Below, one piece after another: positions 41,552-49,304 of a stretch of DNA of 64,000 nucleotides. The position numbers and the translations under genes were made by a program. The notes beneath the pieces are model-generated. The model was not told the origin of the DNA. It saw nothing but the letters and a program-made list of their open reading frames with translations, and searched no databases. Source of the stretch: JAAFIW01 sp031414805 (GTDB lineage: Bacteria; Pseudomonadota; Gammaproteobacteria; Burkholderiales; Burkholderiaceae_C). The stretch lies in contig JANOQJ010000038.1 of assembly GCA_031414805.1 (NCBI GenBank), positions 19,033 through 83,032 on the forward strand, in the 5' to 3' direction. Every line of letters begins with the position of its first letter. The stretch's first letter is position 1.

Positions 41552-41698
41552 GTGTGCTGCTTGGGCAAGGCATGACATGATGGTGTCAGCTTTGTGCGTT
41601 GCAATAGAATTTTGATGGTTTGTATCTGGTAACAAGCCGTCTAAAAATGATTCATCAAGCCCCGTTCACCACAAAAATCCACGAGAAAGAACCACCCC

Positions 41699-42145
41699 AT
41701 GTCTGAGCCGGCTTTGCTGTCGCCCCCCAAGCGACCCGAGTTTCGCAACATCAACAAGCTGACCGACCTGCCCAACTATCGCCTGCCCCTGGCCGGTTGG
41801 GTGTCCATCCTGCACCGCATCAGCGGCGCTTTGATGTTCATGCTGCTGCCGTTTGTGATCTGGATGTTTGACAAGTCGATTTCTTCTGAAATCTCGTTTG
41901 CAAAGTTCAAAGTGGTATTCAACGTCGGCGTGGGCTTTGCGCCGGGCTGGTTCATCAAACTGTTTGCGTTGGCTTTGATCTGGGCCTTCTTGCACCACTT
42001 CATTGCCGGTCTGCGCCACCTGTGGATGGACACGCACCACGCGGCGGTGAGCAAAGAGTTTGGCAAAACCTCGGCACTGGTCACCCTGGTCACCAGCGTG
42101 GTGCTGACGCTGGCTCTCGGTGCCAAGTTGTTCGGCCTGTACTGA
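41699..42145 (+). CDS. sdhC: succinate dehydrogenase cytochrome b556 subunit
   Basis: Membrane anchor of complex II, 148 aa. Signature RLPLAGWVSILHRISGALMF (quinone-site Ser and Arg region) starts the first helix; three membrane helices are at about 34-55, 82-105 and 122-145. The heme His lies in LHHFIAGLRHLWMDTHH. First gene of sdhCDAB-sdhE-gltA; the 147 bases upstream hold the promoter region but no clear boxes. Confidence 0.95.
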   Translation: MSEPALLSPPKRPEFRNINKLTDLPNYRLPLAGWVSILHRISGALMFMLLPFVIWMFDKSISSEISFAKFKVVFNVGVGFAPGWFIKLFALALIWAFLHHFIAGLRHLWMDTHHAAVSKEFGKTSALVTLVTSVVLTLALGAKLFGLY

Positions 42146-42163
42146 AAACGCAAGGAAAATTTT

Positions 42164-42532
42164 ATGGCAGTGAATTACGGAACCAAGCGCATCGTGGTCG
42201 GTGCGCATTACGGCTTGAAAGACTGGTTGAGCCAGCGTGTGACCGCCGGTTTGATGGCGCTTTTCACCCTCGCGCTGCTGGCCCAGGTGCTGTTCAGCAA
42301 AGGCCCGATGGGCTATGACAAGTGGGCTGACATTTTCTCGGCCCAGTGGATGAAAGTGCTGACGTTTTCCGTGATTGTGGCCATGGCCTGGCACATCTGG
42401 GTGGGTATGCGCGACATCTGGATGGACTACGTCACATCCACCGTCTGGCTGCGCTTGCTGTTACAGGTTTTTACCATGGTGTGGCTGGTTGGCTGCGCGG
42501 GTTGGGGTATTCAAGTTCTTTGGAGGCTGTAA
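42164..42532 (+). CDS. sdhD: succinate dehydrogenase hydrophobic anchor subunit
   Basis: Second membrane anchor, 122 aa with three helices (about 25-45, 60-82, 95-120). AWHIWVGMRDIWMDYV holds the heme-ligand His and the Asp/Tyr of the quinone site. It begins 18 bases after sdhC and ends 3 bases before sdhA. Confidence 0.94.
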   Translation: MAVNYGTKRIVVGAHYGLKDWLSQRVTAGLMALFTLALLAQVLFSKGPMGYDKWADIFSAQWMKVLTFSVIVAMAWHIWVGMRDIWMDYVTSTVWLRLLLQVFTMVWLVGCAGWGIQVLWRL

Positions 42533-42535
42533 GCC

Positions 42536-44335
42536 ATGAGCTACACGAAAGCAAAAATCGCCAAGCGCAAGTTTGATGTCGTCATCGTCGGTGCCGGTGG
42601 CTCGGGCATGCGTGCCTCGCTGCAGCTAGCCCGCGCGGGTTTGAATGTGGCCGTGCTGTCCAAAGTGTTCCCCACGCGCTCGCACACCGTGGCGGCACAA
42701 GGCGGCATTGGCGCCAGCCTGGGCAATATGTCGGAAGACAACTGGCACTACCATTTTTATGACACGGTCAAAGGCAGCGACTGGCTTGGCGACCAGGACG
42801 CGATCGAGTTCATGTGCCGCGAAGCACCCAAGGTGGTGTACGACCTGGAGCACATGGGCATGCCGTTCGACCGCAACCCCGACGGCACGATTTATCAGCG
42901 TCCGTTTGGCGGCCACACGGCTAACTACGGCGAAAAACCGGTGCAGCGCGCTTGTGCCGCAGCCGACCGCACCGGCCACGCCATGTTGCACACGCTGTAT
43001 CAGCAAAACGTGAAAGAGCGCACTAATTTCTTTGTGGAGTGGATGGCACTCGACTTGGTGCGTGATGCCAGTGGCGATGTGCTGGGCGTGGTGGCCATGG
43101 AGATGGAAACCGGCGACGTGCACATTCTCGAAGCCAAAACCACTTTGCTGGCCACCGGTGGGGCAGGGCGCATTTTTGCGGCATCGACGAACGCCTTCAT
43201 CAACACCGGCGACGGTCTGGGCATGACCGCCCGCGCCGGCATTCCGATGGAAGACATGGAGTTCTGGCAATTTCACCCCACCGGCGTGGCGGGTGCCGGT
43301 GTGTTGCTCACCGAAGGCTGCCGAGGCGAAGGCGCGATTTTGATCAACGGCAATGGCGAACGCTTCATGGAGCGCTACGCGCCCACCCTGAAAGACTTGG
43401 CACCACGCGATTTCATTTCGCGCTGCATGGACCAGGAAATCAAGGAAGGTCGTGGTTGCGGCCCGAATAAAGATTACGTGCTGCTCAAGCTGGATCATCT
43501 GGGTGCAGAAACGATCCACAAACGCTTGCCGTCGGTGTACGAAATTGGCGTGAATTTCGCTAACGTAGACATCACCAAAGAGCCGATTCCCGTGGTTCCC
43601 ACGATTCACTATCAGATGGGCGGCATTCCCACCAACATCCATGGCCAGGTCGTGGTGCCCAAAGGCGACGTGCACAACGCCATCGTCAACGGCCTGTATG
43701 CGGTGGGCGAGTGCGCTTGCGTCAGCGTGCACGGAGCCAACCGCCTGGGTACCAACTCTCTGTTGGACTTGCTGGTGTTTGGTCGTGCAGCGGGCAACCA
43801 CATCGTTGAATTCAACGAGAAAAACAAGCTTCACAAACCGCTGCCGGACGACGCCGCAGACCGTAGTCTGGAGCGCCTGAACCGCCTGGACAGCGCCACC
43901 GACGGCGAGTACGCGCAAGACGTGGCCAACGACATTCGCGCGACCATGCAGCAACACGCGGGCGTGTTCCGCACGCAAGCCAGCCTGGATGAAGGTGTGG
44001 CGAAAATCGCCGCGTTGCGCAGCCGGGTGGACGCGATTGGGTTGAAAGACAAGTCCAAGGTTTTCAACACCGCTCGCATCGAAGCGCTGGAGGTGGAGAA
44101 CCTGATCGAAAGCGCCCAGGCCACCATCGAATCTGCCGCCGCCCGCAAAGAAAGCCGCGGTGCCCATTCGGTCGACGATTACGGCGACACACCCGAGCAC
44201 CCCAACGGTCGCAACGACACCGAGTGGCACAAACACAGCCTGTGGTTCAAGGAAGGCAACCGCATGGGCTACAAGCCGGTGCAAATGAAGCCGCTGACGG
44301 TCGAGTCCGTTCCTTTGAAGATACGAACCTTCTGA
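42536..44335 (+). CDS. sdhA: succinate dehydrogenase flavoprotein subunit
   Basis: Oxidises succinate to fumarate using covalent FAD. 599 aa. Features in order: FAD loop DVVIVGAGGSGMRASLQLA, flavinylation His in SHTVAAQGGIGASLGNM, substrate region with HPTGVAGAGVLLTEGCRGEGAIL, the catalytic Arg region around 290-300, and HGANRLGTNSLLDLLVFGRAAG. The C-terminal helical domain ends KPLTVESVPLKIRTF. It precedes sdhB by 82 bases that contain a hairpin. Confidence 0.97.
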   Translation: MSYTKAKIAKRKFDVVIVGAGGSGMRASLQLARAGLNVAVLSKVFPTRSHTVAAQGGIGASLGNMSEDNWHYHFYDTVKGSDWLGDQDAIEFMCREAPKVVYDLEHMGMPFDRNPDGTIYQRPFGGHTANYGEKPVQRACAAADRTGHAMLHTLYQQNVKERTNFFVEWMALDLVRDASGDVLGVVAMEMETGDVHILEAKTTLLATGGAGRIFAASTNAFINTGDGLGMTARAGIPMEDMEFWQFHPTGVAGAGVLLTEGCRGEGAILINGNGERFMERYAPTLKDLAPRDFISRCMDQEIKEGRGCGPNKDYVLLKLDHLGAETIHKRLPSVYEIGVNFANVDITKEPIPVVPTIHYQMGGIPTNIHGQVVVPKGDVHNAIVNGLYAVGECACVSVHGANRLGTNSLLDLLVFGRAAGNHIVEFNEKNKLHKPLPDDAADRSLERLNRLDSATDGEYAQDVANDIRATMQQHAGVFRTQASLDEGVAKIAALRSRVDAIGLKDKSKVFNTARIEALEVENLIESAQATIESAAARKESRGAHSVDDYGDTPEHPNGRNDTEWHKHSLWFKEGNRMGYKPVQMKPLTVESVPLKIRTF

Positions 44336-44359
44336 AAACTTGCGGGACAGACCTCAAAC

Positions 44360-44376
44360 GCCAGCCGAAGGCTGGC
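44360..44376 (+). promoter_or_regulatory. hairpin in the sdhA-sdhB gap
   Basis: GCCAGCC (44360-44366) pairs with GGCTGGC (44370-44376) around GAA, flanked by ACAGA/TCTGT that could extend the stem imperfectly. No T run follows, so it is more likely an mRNA stability or processing element than a terminator. Confidence 0.45.
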
Positions 44377-44417
44377 GGCAAGCTCTGTTCTCAACTGATT
44401 AAACGCTGGAGCACATC

Positions 44418-45122
44418 ATGGAAAAACGCACCTTCAAAATCTACCGCTATGACCCCGAAAAAGACGCCAAGCCGTACATGCAGACCATCGAGGTGGAAGT
44501 GGATGGCAACGAGCGCATGCTGCTGGACGTGCTGATGAAGCTCAAGGCGCAAGACCCCACCATCACCTTTCGCCGCTCGTGCCGCGAAGGCGTTTGCGGG
44601 TCGGATGCGATGAACATCAACGGCAAGAACGGTCTGGCGTGTCTGACCAATATGCGCACCCTGCCGGGCGTGATCACCCTCAAACCGCTGCCCGGCCTGC
44701 CGGTCATCCGCGACCTGATCGTGGATATGACGCAGTTCTTCAAGCAGTACAACTCCATCAAGCCCTACCTGGTCAACGACAACGTGCCGCCCGAAAAAGA
44801 GCGCCTGCAGTCGCCAGAAGAGCGTGACGAGTTGAATGGCTTGTACGAGTGCATTCTGTGTGCGTCATGTTCTACTGCATGCCCCAGCTTCTGGTGGAAC
44901 CCCGACAAGTTTGTCGGCCCTGCTGGCCTGCTACAGGCCTACCGCTTCATCGCTGACAGCCGCGATGAAGCCACCGCTGACCGCCTGGACAACCTGGAAG
45001 ACCCGTATCGGCTGTTTCGCTGCCATACCATCATGAATTGCGTGGATGTGTGCCCCAAAGGCCTGAACCCCACCAAAGCCATTGGCAAGATCAAAGAACT
45101 GATGGTTCGCCGCGCGGTGTGA
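44418..45122 (+). CDS. sdhB: succinate dehydrogenase iron-sulfur subunit
   Basis: Carries electrons from FAD to quinone through 2Fe-2S, 4Fe-4S and 3Fe-4S clusters. 234 aa. Cys motifs: RRSCREGVCGSDAMNINGKNGLAC for the 2Fe-2S site, CILCASCSTACPS and CVDVCPKGLNP for the other two. The stop codon overlaps the sdhE start (TGATG). Confidence 0.97.
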   Translation: MEKRTFKIYRYDPEKDAKPYMQTIEVEVDGNERMLLDVLMKLKAQDPTITFRRSCREGVCGSDAMNINGKNGLACLTNMRTLPGVITLKPLPGLPVIRDLIVDMTQFFKQYNSIKPYLVNDNVPPEKERLQSPEERDELNGLYECILCASCSTACPSFWWNPDKFVGPAGLLQAYRFIADSRDEATADRLDNLEDPYRLFRCHTIMNCVDVCPKGLNPTKAIGKIKELMVRRAV

Positions 45123-45427
45123 TGATGTCCGAGGAACTGCTGGATGCACCAGACGCCCTGCTTGACGAAAGATCGTTGAGCAAGCTCAAATGGCGCTGCC
45201 GCCGGGGCCTGCTGGAAAACGATTTGTTCATCGAGCGCTTCTTCAAGCAATACGAGCCCACATTGACCGTGGGCCAGGCCCATGGCCTGAATGTGTTGAT
45301 GGATTTGTCTGACAACGATCTGCTGGATTTGCTGCTGCAGCGCCGCTCACCCGAAGGCGACACGGCCACACTGCAAGTGCAACAGGTGCTGGGTATGCTT
45401 CAAGGCCCGAAAATAGCTACTTCCTGA
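45122..45427 (+). CDS. sdhE: FAD assembly factor SdhE
   Basis: Small helical protein (101 aa) that promotes covalent flavinylation of SdhA. The signature RRGLLENDLFIERFF holds the RGxxE motif (SKLKWRCRRGLLEND). Two adjacent ATGs (45122 and 45125) are possible starts; the first overlaps the sdhB stop. It lies between sdhB and gltA, as in many betaproteobacteria. Confidence 0.93.
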   Translation: MMSEELLDAPDALLDERSLSKLKWRCRRGLLENDLFIERFFKQYEPTLTVGQAHGLNVLMDLSDNDLLDLLLQRRSPEGDTATLQVQQVLGMLQGPKIATS

Positions 45428-45450
45428 AAAACCAAACGAGGACGCTTCCC

Positions 45451-46761
45451 ATGAAACTTGCCGACAACAAAGCCACCCTGTCGTTTTCCAACGGCAGCCC
45501 CAGCGTCGAGCTGCCCGTGTACAAAGGCACGGTGGGGCCGGATGTCATTGACATTCGCAAGCTCTATGCACAGACTGGCATGTTCACTTACGACCCGGGC
45601 TTTTTGTCCACCGCGGCCACGCAATCGTCGATTACCTATATCGATGGCGACAAAGGCGAGTTGCTGTATCGCGGCTACCCCATCGAGCAGTTGGCGACTC
45701 AATGCGACTTCATGGAAACCTGTCACCTGCTGTTGTACGGTGACCTGCCCAACGTTGACCAGAAAGCCAAGTTCACCCGCACCGTGACCATGCACACCAT
45801 GGTCAACGAGCAGATGCAGTTTTTTCTGCGTGGCTTCCGCCGCGATGCCCATCCCATGGCCATCATGACGGGCCTGGTGGGCGCTTTGTCAGCCTTCTAT
45901 CACGACAGCACTGACATCAACAATCCCGAGCACCGCGAGATTGCTGCCATCCGCCTGATTGCCAAAATGCCCACCCTGGTGGCCATGGCCTACAAATACA
46001 GCGCAGGCCAGCCCTACATGTACCCGAAGAACGAGCTGAGCTACGCCGGCAACTTCATGCACATGATGTTTGCCACGCCCTGCGAGCCGTATCACGTCAG
46101 CCCCGTCATCGAGCGCGCTCTGGATCGCATTTTCATCCTGCATGCTGACCACGAGCAAAACGCTTCCACCTCCACCGTGCGCCTGTGCGGTAGCTCAGGC
46201 ACCAACCCGTTTGCAGCAATTGCTGCCGGCGTGGCCTGCCTGTGGGGGCCCGCGCACGGCGGTGCGAATGAGGCGGCGCTGAACATGCTGGAAGATATCC
46301 AACGCAATGGCGGCGTGGAAAAAATTGGTGACTTCATCAAGCAGGTCAAAGACAAAAATTCTGGCATCAAGCTCATGGGCTTTGGTCACCGCGTGTACAA
46401 AAACTACGACCCGCGTGCCAAGCTGATGCAAGAGACCTGCAAAGAAGTGCTGCAAGAGCTGGGTCTGCAAAACGACCCGCTGTTCAAGCTGGCCATGGCG
46501 CTGGAAAAAATTGCGTTGGAAGACGAGTATTTCGTCTCCCGCAAGCTTTATCCGAACGTCGATTTTTACTCCGGCATCGTGCAGCGCGCCATTGGCATCC
46601 CCGTCAGCCTCTTCACTGCCATCTTCGCGCTGGCCCGCACCGTGGGCTGGATTGCCCAGCTGAACGAAATGATTGCTGACCCTGAATACAAAATTGGTCG
46701 TCCGCGCCAGTTGTTCTCCGGATCGGTGCATCGCGATGTGAAGCCATTGGCGCAGCGATAA
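45451..46761 (+). CDS. gltA: citrate synthase
   Basis: Condenses oxaloacetate and acetyl-CoA. 436 aa, the hexameric type of Gram-negatives. Catalytic residues visible in HADHEQNASTSTVR (His), GFGHRVYKNYDPRAK (His) and YPNVDFYSG (Asp). It is the last gene of the sdh operon and is followed by a strong terminator. Confidence 0.97.
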   Translation: MKLADNKATLSFSNGSPSVELPVYKGTVGPDVIDIRKLYAQTGMFTYDPGFLSTAATQSSITYIDGDKGELLYRGYPIEQLATQCDFMETCHLLLYGDLPNVDQKAKFTRTVTMHTMVNEQMQFFLRGFRRDAHPMAIMTGLVGALSAFYHDSTDINNPEHREIAAIRLIAKMPTLVAMAYKYSAGQPYMYPKNELSYAGNFMHMMFATPCEPYHVSPVIERALDRIFILHADHEQNASTSTVRLCGSSGTNPFAAIAAGVACLWGPAHGGANEAALNMLEDIQRNGGVEKIGDFIKQVKDKNSGIKLMGFGHRVYKNYDPRAKLMQETCKEVLQELGLQNDPLFKLAMALEKIALEDEYFVSRKLYPNVDFYSGIVQRAIGIPVSLFTAIFALARTVGWIAQLNEMIADPEYKIGRPRQLFSGSVHRDVKPLAQR

Positions 46762-46792
46762 GCTTGCCTGAGGCGGCGTTACCGCCATCCCC

Positions 46793-46828
46793 AAAAAACC
46801 CGCTGGTCTTGCAACCAGCGGGTTTTTT
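46793..46828 (+). terminator. rho-independent terminator after gltA
   Basis: AAAAAACCCGCTGGT (46793-46807) pairs perfectly with ACCAGCGGGTTTTTT (46814-46828) around a six-base loop. It can act in both directions. Confidence 0.95.
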
Positions 46829-46839
46829 GTCTCCTGTTT

Positions 46840-46880
46840 GCTATTTATTTGATAGCTGCTTGAGCATGTTCTACAAGGGC
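46840..46880 (-). repeat. dispersed repeat copy 9, downstream of gltA
   Basis: GCTATTTATTTGATAGCTGC then TTGAGCATGTTCTACAAGGGC, between the terminator and the long palindrome. Confidence 0.85.
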
Positions 46881-46908
46881 GGGTGGCTGTTTTTGCCCTG
46901 AATCGGGT

Positions 46909-47074
46909 TAACCCGCATATTTCACCGGGACAGCGCGTGCCGCATCGTTTTGGCGGGCGCAGGAACGCACAAGCCTCCTTCCCAATAGCAAGTGCTATTG
47001 GGAAGGAGGCTTGCACGCCCCTGCATCCCGCTAAAACGCGCGGCCCACGCTGCCCCGGTGAAACATGCGGGCTA
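46909..47074. repeat. 166 bp imperfect palindrome between gltA and the tctC-like gene
   Basis: Arms of 82 bases (46909-46990 and 46993-47074) face each other across two bases. The inner 21 base pairs are perfect (arm CAAGCCTCCTTCCCAATAGC plus one base); the outer 60 are about 75-80 percent complementary. The right end includes the stop codon of the minus-strand binding protein gene. Confidence 0.9.
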
Positions 47075-48052
47075 ATCAGCCTTGATCCCTGTCGATTTGA
47101 TCACCTTGCCCCAGCGCACGTACTCGGCGCTGGCGTAGGCACTCATTTGCACCGGATCCAGGTAGGCGGCTTCGGCACCCTGGCTGGCAGCGCGGTCGCG
47201 GAAGGCGGCTGTAGACATGATTTTCTGCACCTCTTGCGCCACACGGTCTACTGCGCTTTTAGGTGCCTGGGCGTGGGTATACAGGGCGAACCAGGCGTCT
47301 ACCTCGTAGCCTTTGATGCCCAGCTCCAGCGCGGTGGGCACGTTGGGCAAGGTGCTCAGGCGTTTGCGGCCGGCCACCAGCAAGGGGCGGAATTTGCCGC
47401 TTTGAATGTGAGGAATCAGTGGTGGCGCGGTAGTGATCGTCATGTCAATCGAGCCGGTCAGCAGGTCTTGCACGGTGGGGCCGGTGCCGCGGTAGGGAAT
47501 GTGGGTGATGAAGGTGCCGGTGAGCTGCTTGAACAACTCGGCCGCAATGTGTTGCACCGAGCCGTTACCCGAGGAGCCATAGTTCAGCTTGGCGGGGTTG
47601 GCTTTGGCGTAGGCAATCAGGTCTTGCGCGGTTTTGATGTTGTCCAGGCTGGAGCGCACCACCAGCACCTGCGGCGCTGAATACACGTTGCAGATGGCTT
47701 GCAGGTCTTTGATGGGGTCATAGGGCAGCTTGACCAGATGCGGGCTCATGCAATGAAATCCGCTGTACGCCATCAACAAGGTATGGCCGTCGGGCTTGGC
47801 GTTGATTAAGGCCATCGAGGCCACGGCACCATTGCCGCCGCCCTTGTTATCCACCACGATGGATTGACCCAGCGCCTTGCCCAGCGGCTCCTGCAACGCA
47901 CGGGCCGAGATGTCGGCCGTGCCACCGGGCGGCGCGGGCACGATGAGGGTGATGGGCCGGTCGGGGAAGCTTTGGGCGCGCACCCAGGGGGAGGCCAGGG
48001 TCGCGGTGCTGGCTGCTACAGCGGTCAATGCGTGGCGGCGGGAAATCGTCAT
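47072..48052 (-). CDS. tripartite tricarboxylate transporter substrate-binding protein (TctC/Bug family)
   Basis: Periplasmic solute-binding protein for small carboxylates or aromatic acids; ligand not readable. From the ATG at 48052 (preceded by GGAGA), 326 aa: MTISRRHALTAVAASTATLASPWVRA has an SRRHAL twin-arginine-like start and a signal cleavage site. Family blocks: RPITLIVPAPPGGTADISAR, VVDNKGGGNGAVAS, NYGSSGNGSVQHIAAELFKQ. No tctA or tctB membrane genes are nearby, so it is an orphan, as are many Bug proteins in Burkholderiales. The divergent LysR gene is its likely regulator. Confidence 0.9.
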   Translation of the reverse strand: MTISRRHALTAVAASTATLASPWVRAQSFPDRPITLIVPAPPGGTADISARALQEPLGKALGQSIVVDNKGGGNGAVASMALINAKPDGHTLLMAYSGFHCMSPHLVKLPYDPIKDLQAICNVYSAPQVLVVRSSLDNIKTAQDLIAYAKANPAKLNYGSSGNGSVQHIAAELFKQLTGTFITHIPYRGTGPTVQDLLTGSIDMTITTAPPLIPHIQSGKFRPLLVAGRKRLSTLPNVPTALELGIKGYEVDAWFALYTHAQAPKSAVDRVAQEVQKIMSTAAFRDRAASQGAEAAYLDPVQMSAYASAEYVRWGKVIKSTGIKAD

Positions 48053-48233
48053 GTTTGTCTCCATCGGGTGGCGTTTTGATCGAATCTGGGCGGGATTAAA
48101 CGTCCAATCCCACAGCGGCAAGATGCCATTTGGCGACGTCAGCCTTCTTCAAAGACGATGACTGAAGGAAAAAAATGGCCGAAAATGTGCGTCGCATCGT
48201 TCAAAGCGATGACTAACCCCGCAAACCCCTCTC

Positions 48234-49229
48234 GTGACCAAGCTTTCACTCGTGCCCCATCCACCGTCTGACCTGCGCAACTTTGCGCGGCGGCTGGATG
48301 TGACCTCGCTGCACCTGTTTGTGGCGGTGGTGGAGACCGGCAGCATTGGCAAAGCGGCCGGACGGGAGTTCATTGCACCGTCGGCCGTGAGCAAGCGCAT
48401 CTCCGATCTGGAAGCCACCTTGGCCACGCCGCTGCTGTACCGCCATGCCCGCGGCGTGGACGTGACGCCCGCGGGCGAAACGTTTTTGCACCATGCGCGC
48501 AATGTGCTCTTCAGCCTGGAAAAAATGCAGGGCGAGCTGAGTGAATACGCCGGTGGTGTGCGCGGCCATGTGCGCATGCACGCCAACATTTCCTCCATCG
48601 TGCAGTTTTTGCCAGAAGACCTGGGCGCATTCGCCCGCCAGCACGAGCAAATAAAGATTGACCTGGAAGAACATGTCAGCACCGAGGTGATTCGTGCGGT
48701 GATGGAAGGCGCTGCCGACATTGGCATCTGCCACCCGGCGGGCGGCTTGCCTGACGGCCTGAATGGTCTGCAGGCACAGCCTTACCGGCAGGACCATTTG
48801 ATGCTGGTTGTGCCCCGAGGCCGTGTATTGGCTGCTCAAACAGCTATCAATTTTGAAGCAAGTCTGGACTGGGATCATGTGGGCCTGCACAGCAACAGTG
48901 CCATTTACCTGGCCATGCGCCGTGCCGCAGCGCAGGCGGGCAAAAGCATCAAGCTGCGGATTCACGTCACCGGGCTGGACGCCATGTGCCGCATGATCCA
49001 TAACGGTTTGGGCATTGGTTTGATTCCCGACCGCGCTTTCGCGTTGATGCAGGGTGTGGGCGACTTGGTGGCGATTGCGCTGACCGACCCTTGGGCTGCC
49101 CGTCAGACCCAACTCGTGGCGCGGGATTTTTCAGCTCTGCCAGCCAGCGCGCGATTGCTGGTGGCACATCTGGCGCAGAAACCTGCCTTCAGAAGTGATC
49201 TTGATGCTATTAAAATAATAGCTGCTTGA
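48234..49229 (+). CDS. LysR-family transcriptional regulator
   Basis: 331 aa; start uncertain (GTG at 48234 or 48252). The winged helix (about 20-80) reads LDVTSLHLFVAVVETGSIGKAAGREFIAPSAVSKRISDLEATL; the effector domain follows. Two dispersed-repeat copies lie in the gene: one inside the effector domain (VLAAQTAINFEA, about residues 200-212) and one at the 3' end, which writes the last residues IKIIAA and the TGA stop. It is divergent from the binding protein gene and probably controls it. Confidence 0.9.
   Translation: MTKLSLVPHPPSDLRNFARRLDVTSLHLFVAVVETGSIGKAAGREFIAPSAVSKRISDLEATLATPLLYRHARGVDVTPAGETFLHHARNVLFSLEKMQGELSEYAGGVRGHVRMHANISSIVQFLPEDLGAFARQHEQIKIDLEEHVSTEVIRAVMEGAADIGICHPAGGLPDGLNGLQAQPYRQDHLMLVVPRGRVLAAQTAINFEASLDWDHVGLHSNSAIYLAMRRAAAQAGKSIKLRIHVTGLDAMCRMIHNGLGIGLIPDRAFALMQGVGDLVAIALTDPWAARQTQLVARDFSALPASARLLVAHLAQKPAFRSDLDAIKIIAA
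48811..48859 (+). repeat. dispersed repeat copy 10 (diverged), inside the lysR gene
   Basis: Core GGCTGCTCAAACAGCTATC, tail AATTTTGAAGC; left arm eroded. Same frame as copies 1, 2 and 4. Confidence 0.6.
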
Positions 49230-49254
49230 GCAATGATTTACTGGGCTAGCAGCC
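49206..49254 (-). repeat. dispersed repeat copy 11, at the lysR 3' end
   Basis: GCTATTAAAATAATAGCTGC then TTGAGCAATGATTTACTGGGC. Supplies the TGA stop. Confidence 0.85.
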
Positions 49255-49304
49255 TGTTTCATACATAAAACTCGATTAAAGTCTCATACCAAGGAACCCT
49301 CCAC

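Noticed and set aside
42626..44284. 552-codon minus-strand open frame opposite sdhA
   Set aside because: No domain, His and Val rich; shadow of sdhA.
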